Counted from the first letter of the stretch, positions 1-6,431 are shown. The stretch is DNA of 10,000 nt from Rheinheimera sp. (GCF_020217005.1 NZ_JAIWOI010000359.1:1-10000), one strand, 5' to 3'. The notes: generated from the sequence alone by a model not told the origin. Made by a program: numbers and translations.

Positions 1-561
1 TGTACCCTGGTATTCGGCTGCCATCAGTTGCATTAAACCTTCAGTGGCAAACTTAGAGACCGCATAGCCTCCCCAATAAGCTCTGGCCTGACGACCCACA
101 CCTGAAGACGTGAAAACAATAGAACTTTGAGGTGCCAATTTCATTACAGGGATCAATGCCTGACTCATCAGCATGGCTGCTGTGACGTTAACCTGCAAAA
201 TATCCTGCCAGGTCGCCAGGTCCAGATGTTCAAACGGACTTAATACGCCAAGCATGCCAGCGTTGTGCAACAGTCCGTCTAATTTACCAAACTCCGCTTT
301 TATAGTAGCGGCCATGTCGTGGTAGTGTTTTGCCGTGGCTCCCTTTAAATCCAGCGGCACTATAGCCGGCTCTGGCCAACCTGCTGCTACTATTTCGTCA
401 TAGACAGCAGTCAGCTTTGAAGTTGTTTTGCCTAACAGAATGACTGTAGCGCCATATTCGGCGTAGCTAAGTGCCGCCGCTTTGCCAATGCCATCGCCAG
501 CACCAGTGACCAGAATAACTTTGCCTGCAAGTGACTGGGCCTTCGCCTGATAATTAAACAT
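1..561 (-). CDS. yciK: YciK-family SDR oxidoreductase, C-terminus cut by window edge
   Basis: Short-chain dehydrogenase/reductase of the YciK family, a cytoplasmic NAD(P)-dependent oxidoreductase whose physiological substrate is not established. The ATG at 561 opens a frame of 187 residues that is still open at base 1, so roughly the last quarter of a ~250-residue protein is missing. Seen in the translation: the Rossmann cofactor motif TGAGDGIG (residues 19-26), the NAG motif (100-102), a catalytic Ser at 153, and the YxxxK pair Tyr166/Lys170 with the usual 13-residue Ser-Tyr spacing. Phrases such as ATVILLG, DGLLHNAG, SSGVGRQ and SKFATEG closely match the E. coli YciK I recall. A GAAGAG ribosome-binding stretch (570-575, minus) lies 8 nt before the ATG. 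In E. coli yciK is divergent from sohB; here a lipase gene lies between them. Confidence 0.93.
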   Translation of the reverse strand, partial: MFNYQAKAQSLAGKVILVTGAGDGIGKAAALSYAEYGATVILLGKTTSKLTAVYDEIVAAGWPEPAIVPLDLKGATAKHYHDMAATIKAEFGKLDGLLHNAGMLGVLSPFEHLDLATWQDILQVNVTAAMLMSQALIPVMKLAPQSSIVFTSSGVGRQARAYWGGYAVSKFATEGLMQLMAAEYQGT

Positions 562-633
562 AAATAGGGCTCTTCGCAGTTAAAAAACGGCCGCAGCATA
601 CCTGCTCTGTACTAATTTTGCACCTTTCTTCAA

Positions 634-663
634 CTAGCTTGATTTTGAGCTAGCGAATTTTTT
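634..663 (+). other. Small hairpin followed by T-run in divergent gap
   Basis: CTAGCT (634-639) and AGCTAG (648-653) form a 6-bp stem with an 8-nt loop, followed after a short gap by six T (658-663). This has the outline of a weak rho-independent terminator on the plus strand, but the stem is short and not GC-rich. No plus-strand gene lies upstream of it. It could limit transcription antisense to yciK, form a leader structure, or be chance. Confidence 0.25.
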
Positions 664-671
664 CCGATTGG

Positions 672-708
672 GTTAAGTTTAACTGGTCGTAGCTGTTAAA
701 GGCTAACA
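672..708. repeat. Two small palindromes with GTTA/TAAC half-sites
   Basis: GTTAA-gt-TTAAC (672-683) is a perfect 5+5 bp palindrome, and TGTTA-aaggc-TAACA (694-708) is a second 5+5 bp inverted repeat. Both are built on GTTA and TAAC half-sites, with centres about 23 bp apart. They lie between yciK and the lipase gene, where an operator would be expected. No named regulator is assigned from these repeats alone. Confidence 0.35.
681..697. promoter_or_regulatory. Possible FadR-like operator upstream of lipase gene
   Basis: The 17-mer AACTGGTCGTAGCTGTT agrees at 13 of 17 positions with the E. coli FadR consensus as I recall it (AGCTGGTCCGACNTGTT, counting N as a match). The left half, CTGGTC, is exact. 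The mismatches cluster at the centre and in the right half, so the palindrome is imperfect. It overlaps both small GTTA/TAAC palindromes. FadR is the acyl-CoA-responsive regulator of fatty-acid genes, so a site before a lipase makes biological sense. One motif match by eye is weak support. Confidence 0.3.
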
Positions 709-737
709 TTACAAAACCAACGACTCCGTTAGATAAC
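709..737 (+). promoter_or_regulatory. Weak sigma70-like promoter candidate for lipase gene
   Basis: TTACAA (709-714), a 17-bp spacer and GATAAC (732-737) form a poor sigma70-type pair, with 3/6 and 4/6 matches. It would start transcription about 35 nt before the lipase ATG. No better pair was found in the gap. If it is the promoter, the FadR-like 17-mer lies just upstream of the -35 element, where an activator would bind. Confidence 0.22.
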
Positions 738-780
738 TATCGGGGCAGAATAAGAAAAATACAGGACACGGGGAGAAGAT

Positions 781-3174
781 ATGAACAAGCTTTTGCTTAG
801 CTTTGCCATTGCCAGTGCATTAGGTTTAGCCGGTTGCGGTGGTGAGTCACTGGACGAAATTAAAGACGATACTCAAACAGGTGGTGAGGTTCAGGTTCCT
901 TTATCACGCGTAGTCTATGACCCGGCCAACGGCGTATTGTCGGCCCCTAACGATTTATTACTACAAGGCACTACTGACGGCACCTTGTTTATGCCTGGTG
1001 AGAAAAATGCTGCCGGAACTCACATTGATGCGCCGAACTATGCTGATCCAACTACTGCTCTTGGCGCTTTGGATGGCTGGTCTACGCAAAACCCTTTTAC
1101 TGTTGCTCTTAGCTTCACTGCAGGTGTGACTTTAGATGCAGCCAGCGTGCAACAAGCTGGTGCTGTGTATTTAGTCGAAACCCTGATGGGTGATCCGGCA
1201 TCACCTGATGCTAATTGTCGTGCAGTGCCGCGTGGTACGGCCTGTAAAGCAGTGGACAGCCTGACCTATGGTGTGGATTACATCTCACGCGCCAGTGGAA
1301 ATAGTGTGGCCATTATCCCATTAAAACCTTTAAAACCAGCCACGACTTATATTCTGGTGTTCACTGATGCAATAAAAGATAGTGAAGGCCGTTCTGTAGC
1401 ACCTTCTTCCTCCTATGAACTGGTGAAGCAGGACATTGCAACTAAGCCTTTAGGTACTGCAGCTCAGTTGGCTCTGCAAGCTGTGATTAACAGCTTTGAA
1501 AATGCGGTATCAGCAGAGTCCATTAATAAAGCGGGTATTATCTATACTGCGGCTATTACGACTCAGTCAACAGCTCCGGTATTTACCACTATTAAACAGT
1601 TAATGGCACCAAGCCCGTTAAATAACAACACTCCACCTTCAGTGATGCTGACGAATACAGGCGCAGTAGTGTCTGATGTGTTGTTCCCGGGCCAAGCTGT
1701 AGCGGATAGCCTGGCTGATCCACGTTTTATCTTTAAACTGGCCAAACTCTACACTGGTACTATCAACCTGCCATACTATTTAGGGGCTGCAACAGCAGAG
1801 AACCCTACAGCGCCACTAAGCACGCGCTGGACGGCACGTTGTGACTCTGGCGCCATCATTGCCTCTTTAACTCAGGCACAAAAAACTGCGCTGGAAGCCG
1901 GTATTACTAACCCGGCGCAGGCTGGCAACGATGCATTTTGTAATGCAGCTTCCAATGGTGCTTTGCGTGATTTTGGTTTAGACAAACAACGCCACCTGAC
2001 TAAGTTTAATGTTATTCCTAAAGTAAACAGCACTCAGACTTTAGCAGTACAGGTGACAGTGCCTGATGAAGTTCGTGGCGCTGCTTTAGGTTTGGTTAAA
2101 CCGGCCGCAGGCTGGCCAGTAGTGATACTGCAACACGGTATTACTTCTAAGAAAGAAGATATGTTAGCTATCACAGGTGCTTTATCAGCCCGTGGTTTTG
2201 CCACTATAGCTATCGACCATCCGTTACACGGCAGCCGCGGCTTTGGCGCGTTAAACGCAAGCAATGGCAATGCAACTGTGTATATGAACCTGTCTAACCT
2301 GTTGGTCACCCGCGACAACCTGCGTCAAAGCATCGCAGATATGCTGGGCTTACGTTTAGGTATGAACTTTAATAATCAGCCAGGTTTATTAAATACTCAG
2401 GACGTTCAGTTCTTAGGTCACTCTTTAGGTGCTATTTCAGGTACTTCGATGGTGGCTTTAGCCAACACAACCACAGGCAATGCTCAACTGGATGCTTTGT
2501 ATAAAATCCGTGCTGCAACTCTGGCTATGCCTGGTGGTGCTGTCGCGAACTTCCTGTTAGATTCGGCTTCTTTTGGTCCTACGATTAAAGCGAGCGTGTT
2601 GTTAGGTGCAGGTGGTGCAACAGCTCAGGGTTATATTGACTTCGCAACTAGCAATAGCTGTGGCGCTGGTCAGTCAGCACCTTACGCTGCTTGTTTTAAC
2701 TCGTTCGTACAGGCGCTGTCGGCTACTAACCCAACTGCTTTAGCTGCGTTGAATGCGTCCTTCTCCTCCTTCGCTTTTGCGGCTCAGACTGTGACTGATG
2801 CTGGTGATCCAAATAACTACGCTGCTATGCTGGCGGCCTCTGCAACACCTACTTATATAATTGAAGTGGTTGGTGATCAGGCATCACAATTACCGGATCA
2901 GGTGATACCAAACAGAACACCTATGCCTCTGGCTGGTACTGAACCTTTAGCGGCCTTGTTAGGTGCATCAGCAGTAAATAATGTCGCTGGTACATACCCT
3001 GTTACCGGTACTGCGTTAAGTCGCTTCATTGCTGGTGGTCATAGCTCCATTCTGAGCCCAACTGCCAGTGCTGCTGCCACAACTGAGATGCAAAGCCAAA
3101 GCGTCAGCTTCTTTATGAGCCGTGGCGCTGGTGTATTGGTTACTAATGGTGCAGTGATGGCTCCAGCCAACTAA
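781..3174 (+). CDS. VolA/Pla-1/cef-family lipoprotein lipase
   Basis: Large alpha/beta-hydrolase lipase, 797 residues, resembling the extracellular Pla-1/cef lipases of Aeromonas and the surface lysophospholipase VolA of Vibrio. Members cleave acyl esters from lipids or lysophospholipids outside the cell. The N-terminus is a lipoprotein signal with lipobox LAGC (Cys19) and Gly at +2, which does not signal inner-membrane retention. Candidate catalytic parts are an oxyanion region QHG (451-453), DHPLHG (479-484), the nucleophile elbow GHSLG with Ser548, an acid at Asp699 or Asp706, and His754 in GGHSS. After Cys19 the only cysteines form three near pairs: 146/155, 354/387 and 627/638. The ATG has a GGGGAG Shine-Dalgarno (770-775) at good spacing. 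A strong terminator follows, so it is probably monocistronic. The exact substrate is not known. Confidence 0.88.
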   Translation: MNKLLLSFAIASALGLAGCGGESLDEIKDDTQTGGEVQVPLSRVVYDPANGVLSAPNDLLLQGTTDGTLFMPGEKNAAGTHIDAPNYADPTTALGALDGWSTQNPFTVALSFTAGVTLDAASVQQAGAVYLVETLMGDPASPDANCRAVPRGTACKAVDSLTYGVDYISRASGNSVAIIPLKPLKPATTYILVFTDAIKDSEGRSVAPSSSYELVKQDIATKPLGTAAQLALQAVINSFENAVSAESINKAGIIYTAAITTQSTAPVFTTIKQLMAPSPLNNNTPPSVMLTNTGAVVSDVLFPGQAVADSLADPRFIFKLAKLYTGTINLPYYLGAATAENPTAPLSTRWTARCDSGAIIASLTQAQKTALEAGITNPAQAGNDAFCNAASNGALRDFGLDKQRHLTKFNVIPKVNSTQTLAVQVTVPDEVRGAALGLVKPAAGWPVVILQHGITSKKEDMLAITGALSARGFATIAIDHPLHGSRGFGALNASNGNATVYMNLSNLLVTRDNLRQSIADMLGLRLGMNFNNQPGLLNTQDVQFLGHSLGAISGTSMVALANTTTGNAQLDALYKIRAATLAMPGGAVANFLLDSASFGPTIKASVLLGAGGATAQGYIDFATSNSCGAGQSAPYAACFNSFVQALSATNPTALAALNASFSSFAFAAQTVTDAGDPNNYAAMLAASATPTYIIEVVGDQASQLPDQVIPNRTPMPLAGTEPLAALLGASAVNNVAGTYPVTGTALSRFIAGGHSSILSPTASAAATTEMQSQSVSFFMSRGAGVLVTNGAVMAPAN

Positions 3175-3195
3175 CAGCTTTATGTCGTTGTATAG

Positions 3196-3223
3196 GCCCG
3201 GCTCAGTAGCCGGGCTTTTTTTT
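3196..3223 (+). terminator. Rho-independent terminator after lipase gene
   Basis: GCCCGGCT (3196-3203), loop CAGT and AGCCGGGC (3208-3215) make a perfect 8-bp GC-rich stem, followed by eight T (3216-3223). It starts 21 bp after the lipase stop codon and separates that gene from sohB. Confidence 0.93.
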
Positions 3224-3262
3224 CGAACAAATCTGGTCCAGCCAAAGATTGATCCGCTTGTA

Positions 3263-3293
3263 TTCGATTTTTTTGCCGCCATCAGGCTACAAT
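3263..3293 (+). promoter_or_regulatory. Probable sohB promoter
   Basis: A good -10 hexamer, TACAAT (3288-3293), sits in the context GGCTACAATG. The -35 region is poor; TTCGAT (3263-3268) or TCGATT (3264-3269) are the best candidates, at 19 or 18 bp spacing. A start near 3300 would leave a 5' leader of about 20-25 nt. The preceding lipase terminator means sohB needs its own promoter in this gap. Confidence 0.5.
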
Positions 3294-3312
3294 GCCGGGA
3301 GTTTTTCTTGAA

Positions 3313-3317
3313 AAGGA
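3313..3317 (+). promoter_or_regulatory. sohB ribosome-binding site that favours the GTG start
   Basis: AAGGA ends directly against the in-frame ATG at 3318, leaving no spacer, but lies 6 nt before the in-frame GTG at 3324, which is normal spacing. The placement supports GTG as the true start. Confidence 0.65.
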
Positions 3318-3323
3318 ATGGAA

Positions 3324-4307
3324 GTGGAATTTTTATATCAATACGGTTTATTTTTAGCAAAAACCGCCACAGTTGTTATAGCCCTGGCTGTGATCATTCT
3401 TGTGGTTGCTGCCGCTAAACAAAAAGCGAAAAAAGGCGAGCTGGAGTTTAGTGATCTTTCAGAACAGTATCAGGAGCTGACAGCCGATCTACAACAGCAA
3501 CTGCTGGACAAAAAAGCTTACAAAGCCTGGTCGAAACAACAAAAGCAGCAAGAAGAGCCAAAAGAGCGGCTTTTTGTGCTGGATTTTAATGGCAGTATGG
3601 ATGCGCACGAAGTGGAGGCTTTGCGTGAAGAAGTGACGGCAGTCCTGGCCGTAGCTTCAGCCACAGATGAAGTCTTGGTCCGACTGGAAAGCCCGGGTGG
3701 GGTAGTGCATGGTTATGGTTTGGCTGCATCTCAGTTGGATCGGATCAAGCAGCAAAACATTCGGCTGACAGTAGCCGTCGATAAAGTTGCGGCCAGTGGC
3801 GGTTATATGATGGCTTGCATCGCAGATCGTATTCTGGCTGCTCCTTTTGCTATTGTTGGCTCTATTGGCGTGGTGGCTCAGTTGCCTAATTTTCATAAAC
3901 TGCTGAAGAAGAACCATATTGATGTAGAGCAGTTCACGGCAGGTGAGTTTAAACGTACTGTTACTGTTTTTGCTGAAAATACCGACAAAGGCCGTGAAAA
4001 GTTTCAGCAAGAGCTGGAGCAAACCCACGTGTTATTTAAAGATTTTGTGCACAAGCACAGACCAGTCCTCGAGATGGACAAGGTAGCCACAGGCGAACAT
4101 TGGTTTGGTTACCAGGCGTTGACCTTGAATTTAATCGACCAGCTTCAAACCAGTGACGATTATCTGGTGCAGCAATTTAGCAACAAAAAAGTGGTGCAGG
4201 TGAAGTATCAGCTTAAACGTAAACTGGCTGAAAAAGTCGGTTTAGCGGCAAGCACTGCAGTTGCTGCCAGCCTGAACAAGTTAGCCAATCTGAGTTTTTG
4301 GCGTTAG
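3324..4307 (+). CDS. sohB: SohB, inner-membrane S49 (SppA-type) peptidase
   Basis: Membrane-anchored serine protease of family S49. It has one N-terminal membrane segment (about residues 8-30), a charged Gln/Lys-rich linker (about 55-75), and an SppA-type catalytic domain. Numbered from the GTG start, the nucleophile is Ser158 in ASGGYMMAC and the general base is Lys210 in GEFKRT, 52 residues apart as in this Ser/Lys dyad family. DFNGSMDAHEV, ESPGGVVHGYGLAASQL and PFAIVGSIGVVAQ closely match the E. coli protein I recall. At 327 residues it is about 20 shorter than E. coli SohB, mostly in the linker. GTG (3324) is preferred to ATG (3318) because it has normal Shine-Dalgarno spacing and begins MEFLYQYGLFLAK, aligning with E. 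coli MELLSEYGLFLAK. The ATG would add two residues. tpm follows after 3 bp. Confidence 0.93.
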   Translation: MEFLYQYGLFLAKTATVVIALAVIILVVAAAKQKAKKGELEFSDLSEQYQELTADLQQQLLDKKAYKAWSKQQKQQEEPKERLFVLDFNGSMDAHEVEALREEVTAVLAVASATDEVLVRLESPGGVVHGYGLAASQLDRIKQQNIRLTVAVDKVAASGGYMMACIADRILAAPFAIVGSIGVVAQLPNFHKLLKKNHIDVEQFTAGEFKRTVTVFAENTDKGREKFQQELEQTHVLFKDFVHKHRPVLEMDKVATGEHWFGYQALTLNLIDQLQTSDDYLVQQFSNKKVVQVKYQLKRKLAEKVGLAASTAVAASLNKLANLSFWR

Positions 4308-4310
4308 GTT

Positions 4311-4961
4311 ATGCACGCTGAGTTTTGGCATCATTGCTGGCAAAATCAACGTATTGGTTTTCATCAATCTGACGTTCATCCTTTGTTGCCTGTAGTGTTA
4401 TCCCAACTGTTCTGGGATCAGACAAAAGCTATTTTTGTGCCTTTATGTGGCAAAAGTCTGGACTTGTGGTGGTTATCAGGGCGGGGGCAGGTGATAGGCG
4501 CAGAGCTTTCAGAGTTAGCTTGCCAGCAATTTTATCAGGAACAGCGACAGCCCTATGTTGTGTCTGGCTACAAAGAGTTTCGGCATTTTTCCCATCAAAA
4601 TGTGGCGATCTGGCAAGGGGATTATTTTCGCTTAGAGCCCTCGCAGCTGGGGAGCATAGGCCTGATTTATGATAGGGCTGCACTAATCGCTTTGCCTGCT
4701 CCAATGCGCTTTGAGTATGTTCGCCAGTTAAAGCAACTTTGTCAGGGACCAGTGTCCCTGTTGCTATTAAGTCTTGAATATCCGCAGGAGGAAATGTCCG
4801 GACCACCTTTTTCGGTCGCTGAGCAGGAAATCAGGCAACTGTTTGATTTCGCTTCCTCAATTGAGCTGTTAGCAGTGCGTAATTTAACTGGACGACCTTT
4901 CGCACAGCGGCAATTTCAGGTCAGTCAATTGGTAGAAAAAGCATTTTGGATCCGTTGGTGA
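4311..4961 (+). CDS. tpm: Thiopurine S-methyltransferase (TPMT family)
   Basis: SAM-dependent methyltransferase of the TPMT family, 216 residues against about 218 usual, cytoplasmic. It methylates thiopurines in assays; bacterial homologues have been linked to methylation of selenium and tellurium oxyanions, while the natural substrate is unclear. Seen: the family N-terminus EFWHHCW...IGFHQ (4-19), the SAM-binding VPLCGKSLDLWWL (43-55), IGAELS (62-67) ending in the expected acidic residue, GDYFRL (103-108), and DRAAL (121-125). The ATG lies 3 bp after the sohB stop and has only an AGG (4306-4308), too close to serve well, so translation is probably coupled to sohB. The start is supported because the conserved N-terminus begins there. 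Transcription ends at the hairpin just downstream. Confidence 0.92.
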   Translation: MHAEFWHHCWQNQRIGFHQSDVHPLLPVVLSQLFWDQTKAIFVPLCGKSLDLWWLSGRGQVIGAELSELACQQFYQEQRQPYVVSGYKEFRHFSHQNVAIWQGDYFRLEPSQLGSIGLIYDRAALIALPAPMRFEYVRQLKQLCQGPVSLLLLSLEYPQEEMSGPPFSVAEQEIRQLFDFASSIELLAVRNLTGRPFAQRQFQVSQLVEKAFWIRW

Positions 4962-4970
4962 TGGGCCAAT

Positions 4971-4999
4971 AAAAAAACGCCGCAGATGCGGCGTTTTTT
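4971..4999. terminator. Bidirectional terminator between tpm and symporter gene
   Basis: CGCCGC (4978-4983) and GCGGCG (4988-4993) pair around an AGAT loop. The stem is flanked by an A-tract (4971-4977) and a T-tract (4994-4999), so it works in both directions. It lies between two convergent genes, 9 bp past the tpm stop and 13 bp from the symporter stop. Confidence 0.93.
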
Positions 5000-5012
5000 A
5001 TGCAAAGCTTTT

Positions 5013-6320
5013 TTAACTGTTTTTTCCTGCGTCAGGATTGTTAAAGCAGTCTTCATCAAACTGATTTTCGCTTTTGGCAACCAAGCACGACACCATAGCG
5101 TCCCCCGTAATATTCACAGCAGTACGGGTCATATCTAATAAGCGGTCAACACCAATAATCAGCGCTATACCTTCAACAGGTAAGCCTACTTGTTGCAGTA
5201 CCATCGCCAACATAATCAACCCCACTCCAGGCACACCAGCAGTGCCTATAGAGGCTAAAGTCGCGGTCAGAATGACCATCAGATAATCCATAGTGGTTAA
5301 ATCAATCTGAAACACCTGAGCAATAAAGACAGTAGCGACACCCTGCATAATAGCTGTGCCATCCATATTGATAGTGGCGCCTAAAGGTATAGTGAAGGAA
5401 GCGATGCTATTGCTAACCCCCAGTTTCTTGGTGGCGGTTTCCATATTCACCGGAATAGTTGCGTTGCTGCTGGACATGCTAAATCCGAATAGGGCGGCAT
5501 CTTTCATTTTTCTGAAAAACATGAGCGGATTTAAACGGCCAAAAATTGAAATGAAGCTGCCGTATACGATAAAACCGTGAAAAAACAATGCAAAAAGCAC
5601 AGTGCCAAAATACCAACCTAAGCTTTCCAGGTCTTTTAAATCCAGACTGGTAAAGAGTTTTGCCATCAGAAAAAACACACCGTACGGCGCCAATGCCATC
5701 ATAAAGCTAACCAGCTTCATCACTACGTCGTTTAAATCGTTAAACAAAGCTCTCACTCTGGCGCCGGCCTCACCTGTTAAAGCCACAGCTAAACCAAAGA
5801 GCACAGAAAACACGATAATTTGCAACATTTCGCCTTTCGCCATCGCCTCTACCGGGTTACTTGGGAACATGTTGATAAAAACCTGAGTGATAGAGGGGGC
5901 CTGCTGTACGCTAAATTCTGAATCAGCTGTCATTTGTACGCCGGCACCAGGTGACACCAGCACTGCAAAGAAAATGGCGATGGCTATCGCTATAGCCGTG
6001 GTCAGAATATACAAACCCACCGACTTACCACCCAGCCTGCCCAAAGTACTGCCATCGCTTAATGAACTGGTACCGCACACCAGAGAGACAAACACCAGAG
6101 GGACAACCAGCATCTTTAAGCTGGCGATAAAAATTTGCCCTCCGGCATGAAAGATACCATCGACAAAAAAGGCACGCAGGCCAAGCTCTGCACCAAACAA
6201 ACTTAAAGTCCGCTCAGCTTCACCCGCTAACAGGAACTTAAATAAAGCGCCAACCAGAATACCGAGCGCCATGCCGATCAGAATACGTGGGGTAAGACCT
6301 AATTTCTTTTTTGAATTCAT
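5013..6320 (-). CDS. Dicarboxylate/amino acid:cation symporter (DAACS, SLC1-like)
   Basis: Inner-membrane secondary transporter of the GltP/GltT/DctA group, 435 residues, normal for the family. It imports acidic amino acids or C4-dicarboxylates with sodium or protons. It is hydrophobic throughout, with the family landmarks in order: SMSSSNATIP (281-290, hairpin 1), NMDGTA (318-323, TM7), GVPG (362-365, hairpin 2) and the TM8 signature DRLLDMTRTAVNITGD (392-407). Arg399 corresponds to Arg397 of archaeal GltPh, which binds the substrate side-chain carboxylate, so an acidic substrate is favoured. Asp396, Asn403 and Asp407 are also retained. The ATG at 6320 has only a weak AAAG-type ribosome site; the next Met (17) lies inside TM1, so this start is the sensible one. 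Divergent from the Ig-repeat lipoprotein gene. Glutamate/aspartate versus dicarboxylate cannot be decided here. Confidence 0.93.
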   Translation of the reverse strand: MNSKKKLGLTPRILIGMALGILVGALFKFLLAGEAERTLSLFGAELGLRAFFVDGIFHAGGQIFIASLKMLVVPLVFVSLVCGTSSLSDGSTLGRLGGKSVGLYILTTAIAIAIAIFFAVLVSPGAGVQMTADSEFSVQQAPSITQVFINMFPSNPVEAMAKGEMLQIIVFSVLFGLAVALTGEAGARVRALFNDLNDVVMKLVSFMMALAPYGVFFLMAKLFTSLDLKDLESLGWYFGTVLFALFFHGFIVYGSFISIFGRLNPLMFFRKMKDAALFGFSMSSSNATIPVNMETATKKLGVSNSIASFTIPLGATINMDGTAIMQGVATVFIAQVFQIDLTTMDYLMVILTATLASIGTAGVPGVGLIMLAMVLQQVGLPVEGIALIIGVDRLLDMTRTAVNITGDAMVSCLVAKSENQFDEDCFNNPDAGKNS

Positions 6321-6327
6321 TTTTATC

Positions 6328-6373
6328 TTTGTGAGTCCAGAAAAATGCCGCTTAGCCTAACAGTTTGTGAGTC
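6328..6373. repeat. 10-bp direct repeat upstream of symporter gene
   Basis: TTTGTGAGTC occurs at 6328-6337 and again at 6364-6373, a 36-bp period. Read on the minus strand it is GACTCACAAA. The nearer copy lies 8-17 nt before the symporter start codon, over the ribosome-binding region; the other lies in the leader or core promoter. TGTGA is also a CRP half-site, but neither copy has the matching TCACA arm. Confidence 0.5.
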
Positions 6374-6400
6374 AAAAGAAAAACTGCAACTGACGGAATT

Positions 6401-6429
6401 ATTTTGCACTTTGGCTTAACCCAGTGCAA
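6401..6429 (-). promoter_or_regulatory. Candidate symporter promoter inside inverted repeat
   Basis: Read on the minus strand, TTGCAC (plus 6424-6429), a 17-bp spacer and CAAAAT (plus 6401-6406) make a modest sigma70-like pair, 3/6 and 4/6. Each hexamer falls in or over one arm of the TTTTGCACT inverted repeat, so a protein bound to the repeat would block this promoter. Transcription would start about 75 nt before the symporter ATG. Confidence 0.3.
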
Positions 6430-6431
6430 AA
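6402..6431. promoter_or_regulatory. 9-bp inverted repeat, operator-like, in divergent promoter region
   Basis: TTTTGCACT (6402-6410) and AGTGCAAAA (6423-6431) are perfect inverted copies separated by 12 bp. Their centres are 21 bp apart, two helical turns, which suits a dimeric or tetrameric regulator on one DNA face. The repeat lies midway between the divergent symporter and Ig-repeat lipoprotein genes. There is no T-tract, so it does not look like a terminator. For the lipoprotein gene the likely -10 elements are TAGAAT (6445-6450) or TACAAT (6454-6459), just downstream, both without a good -35. Confidence 0.45.

Noticed and set aside
3231..3247. Second CTGGTCC (FadR-like half-site) before sohB
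   Set aside because: Only the left half matches; the right half has almost no agreement with the consensus. A single hexamer is expected often by chance.
3016..3418. Short frames on both strands spanning the lipase terminator (3016-3360 minus, 3182-3418 plus)
   Set aside because: Both read through the strong hairpin at 3196-3223 and overlap the lipase or sohB coding ends. Neither has a ribosome site or recognisable protein features.
6364..6385. CRP site suggested by TGTGA
   Set aside because: The opposite arm should read TCACA after a 6-bp spacer; here it agrees at only about two of five bases, and the same holds for the copy near 6330.
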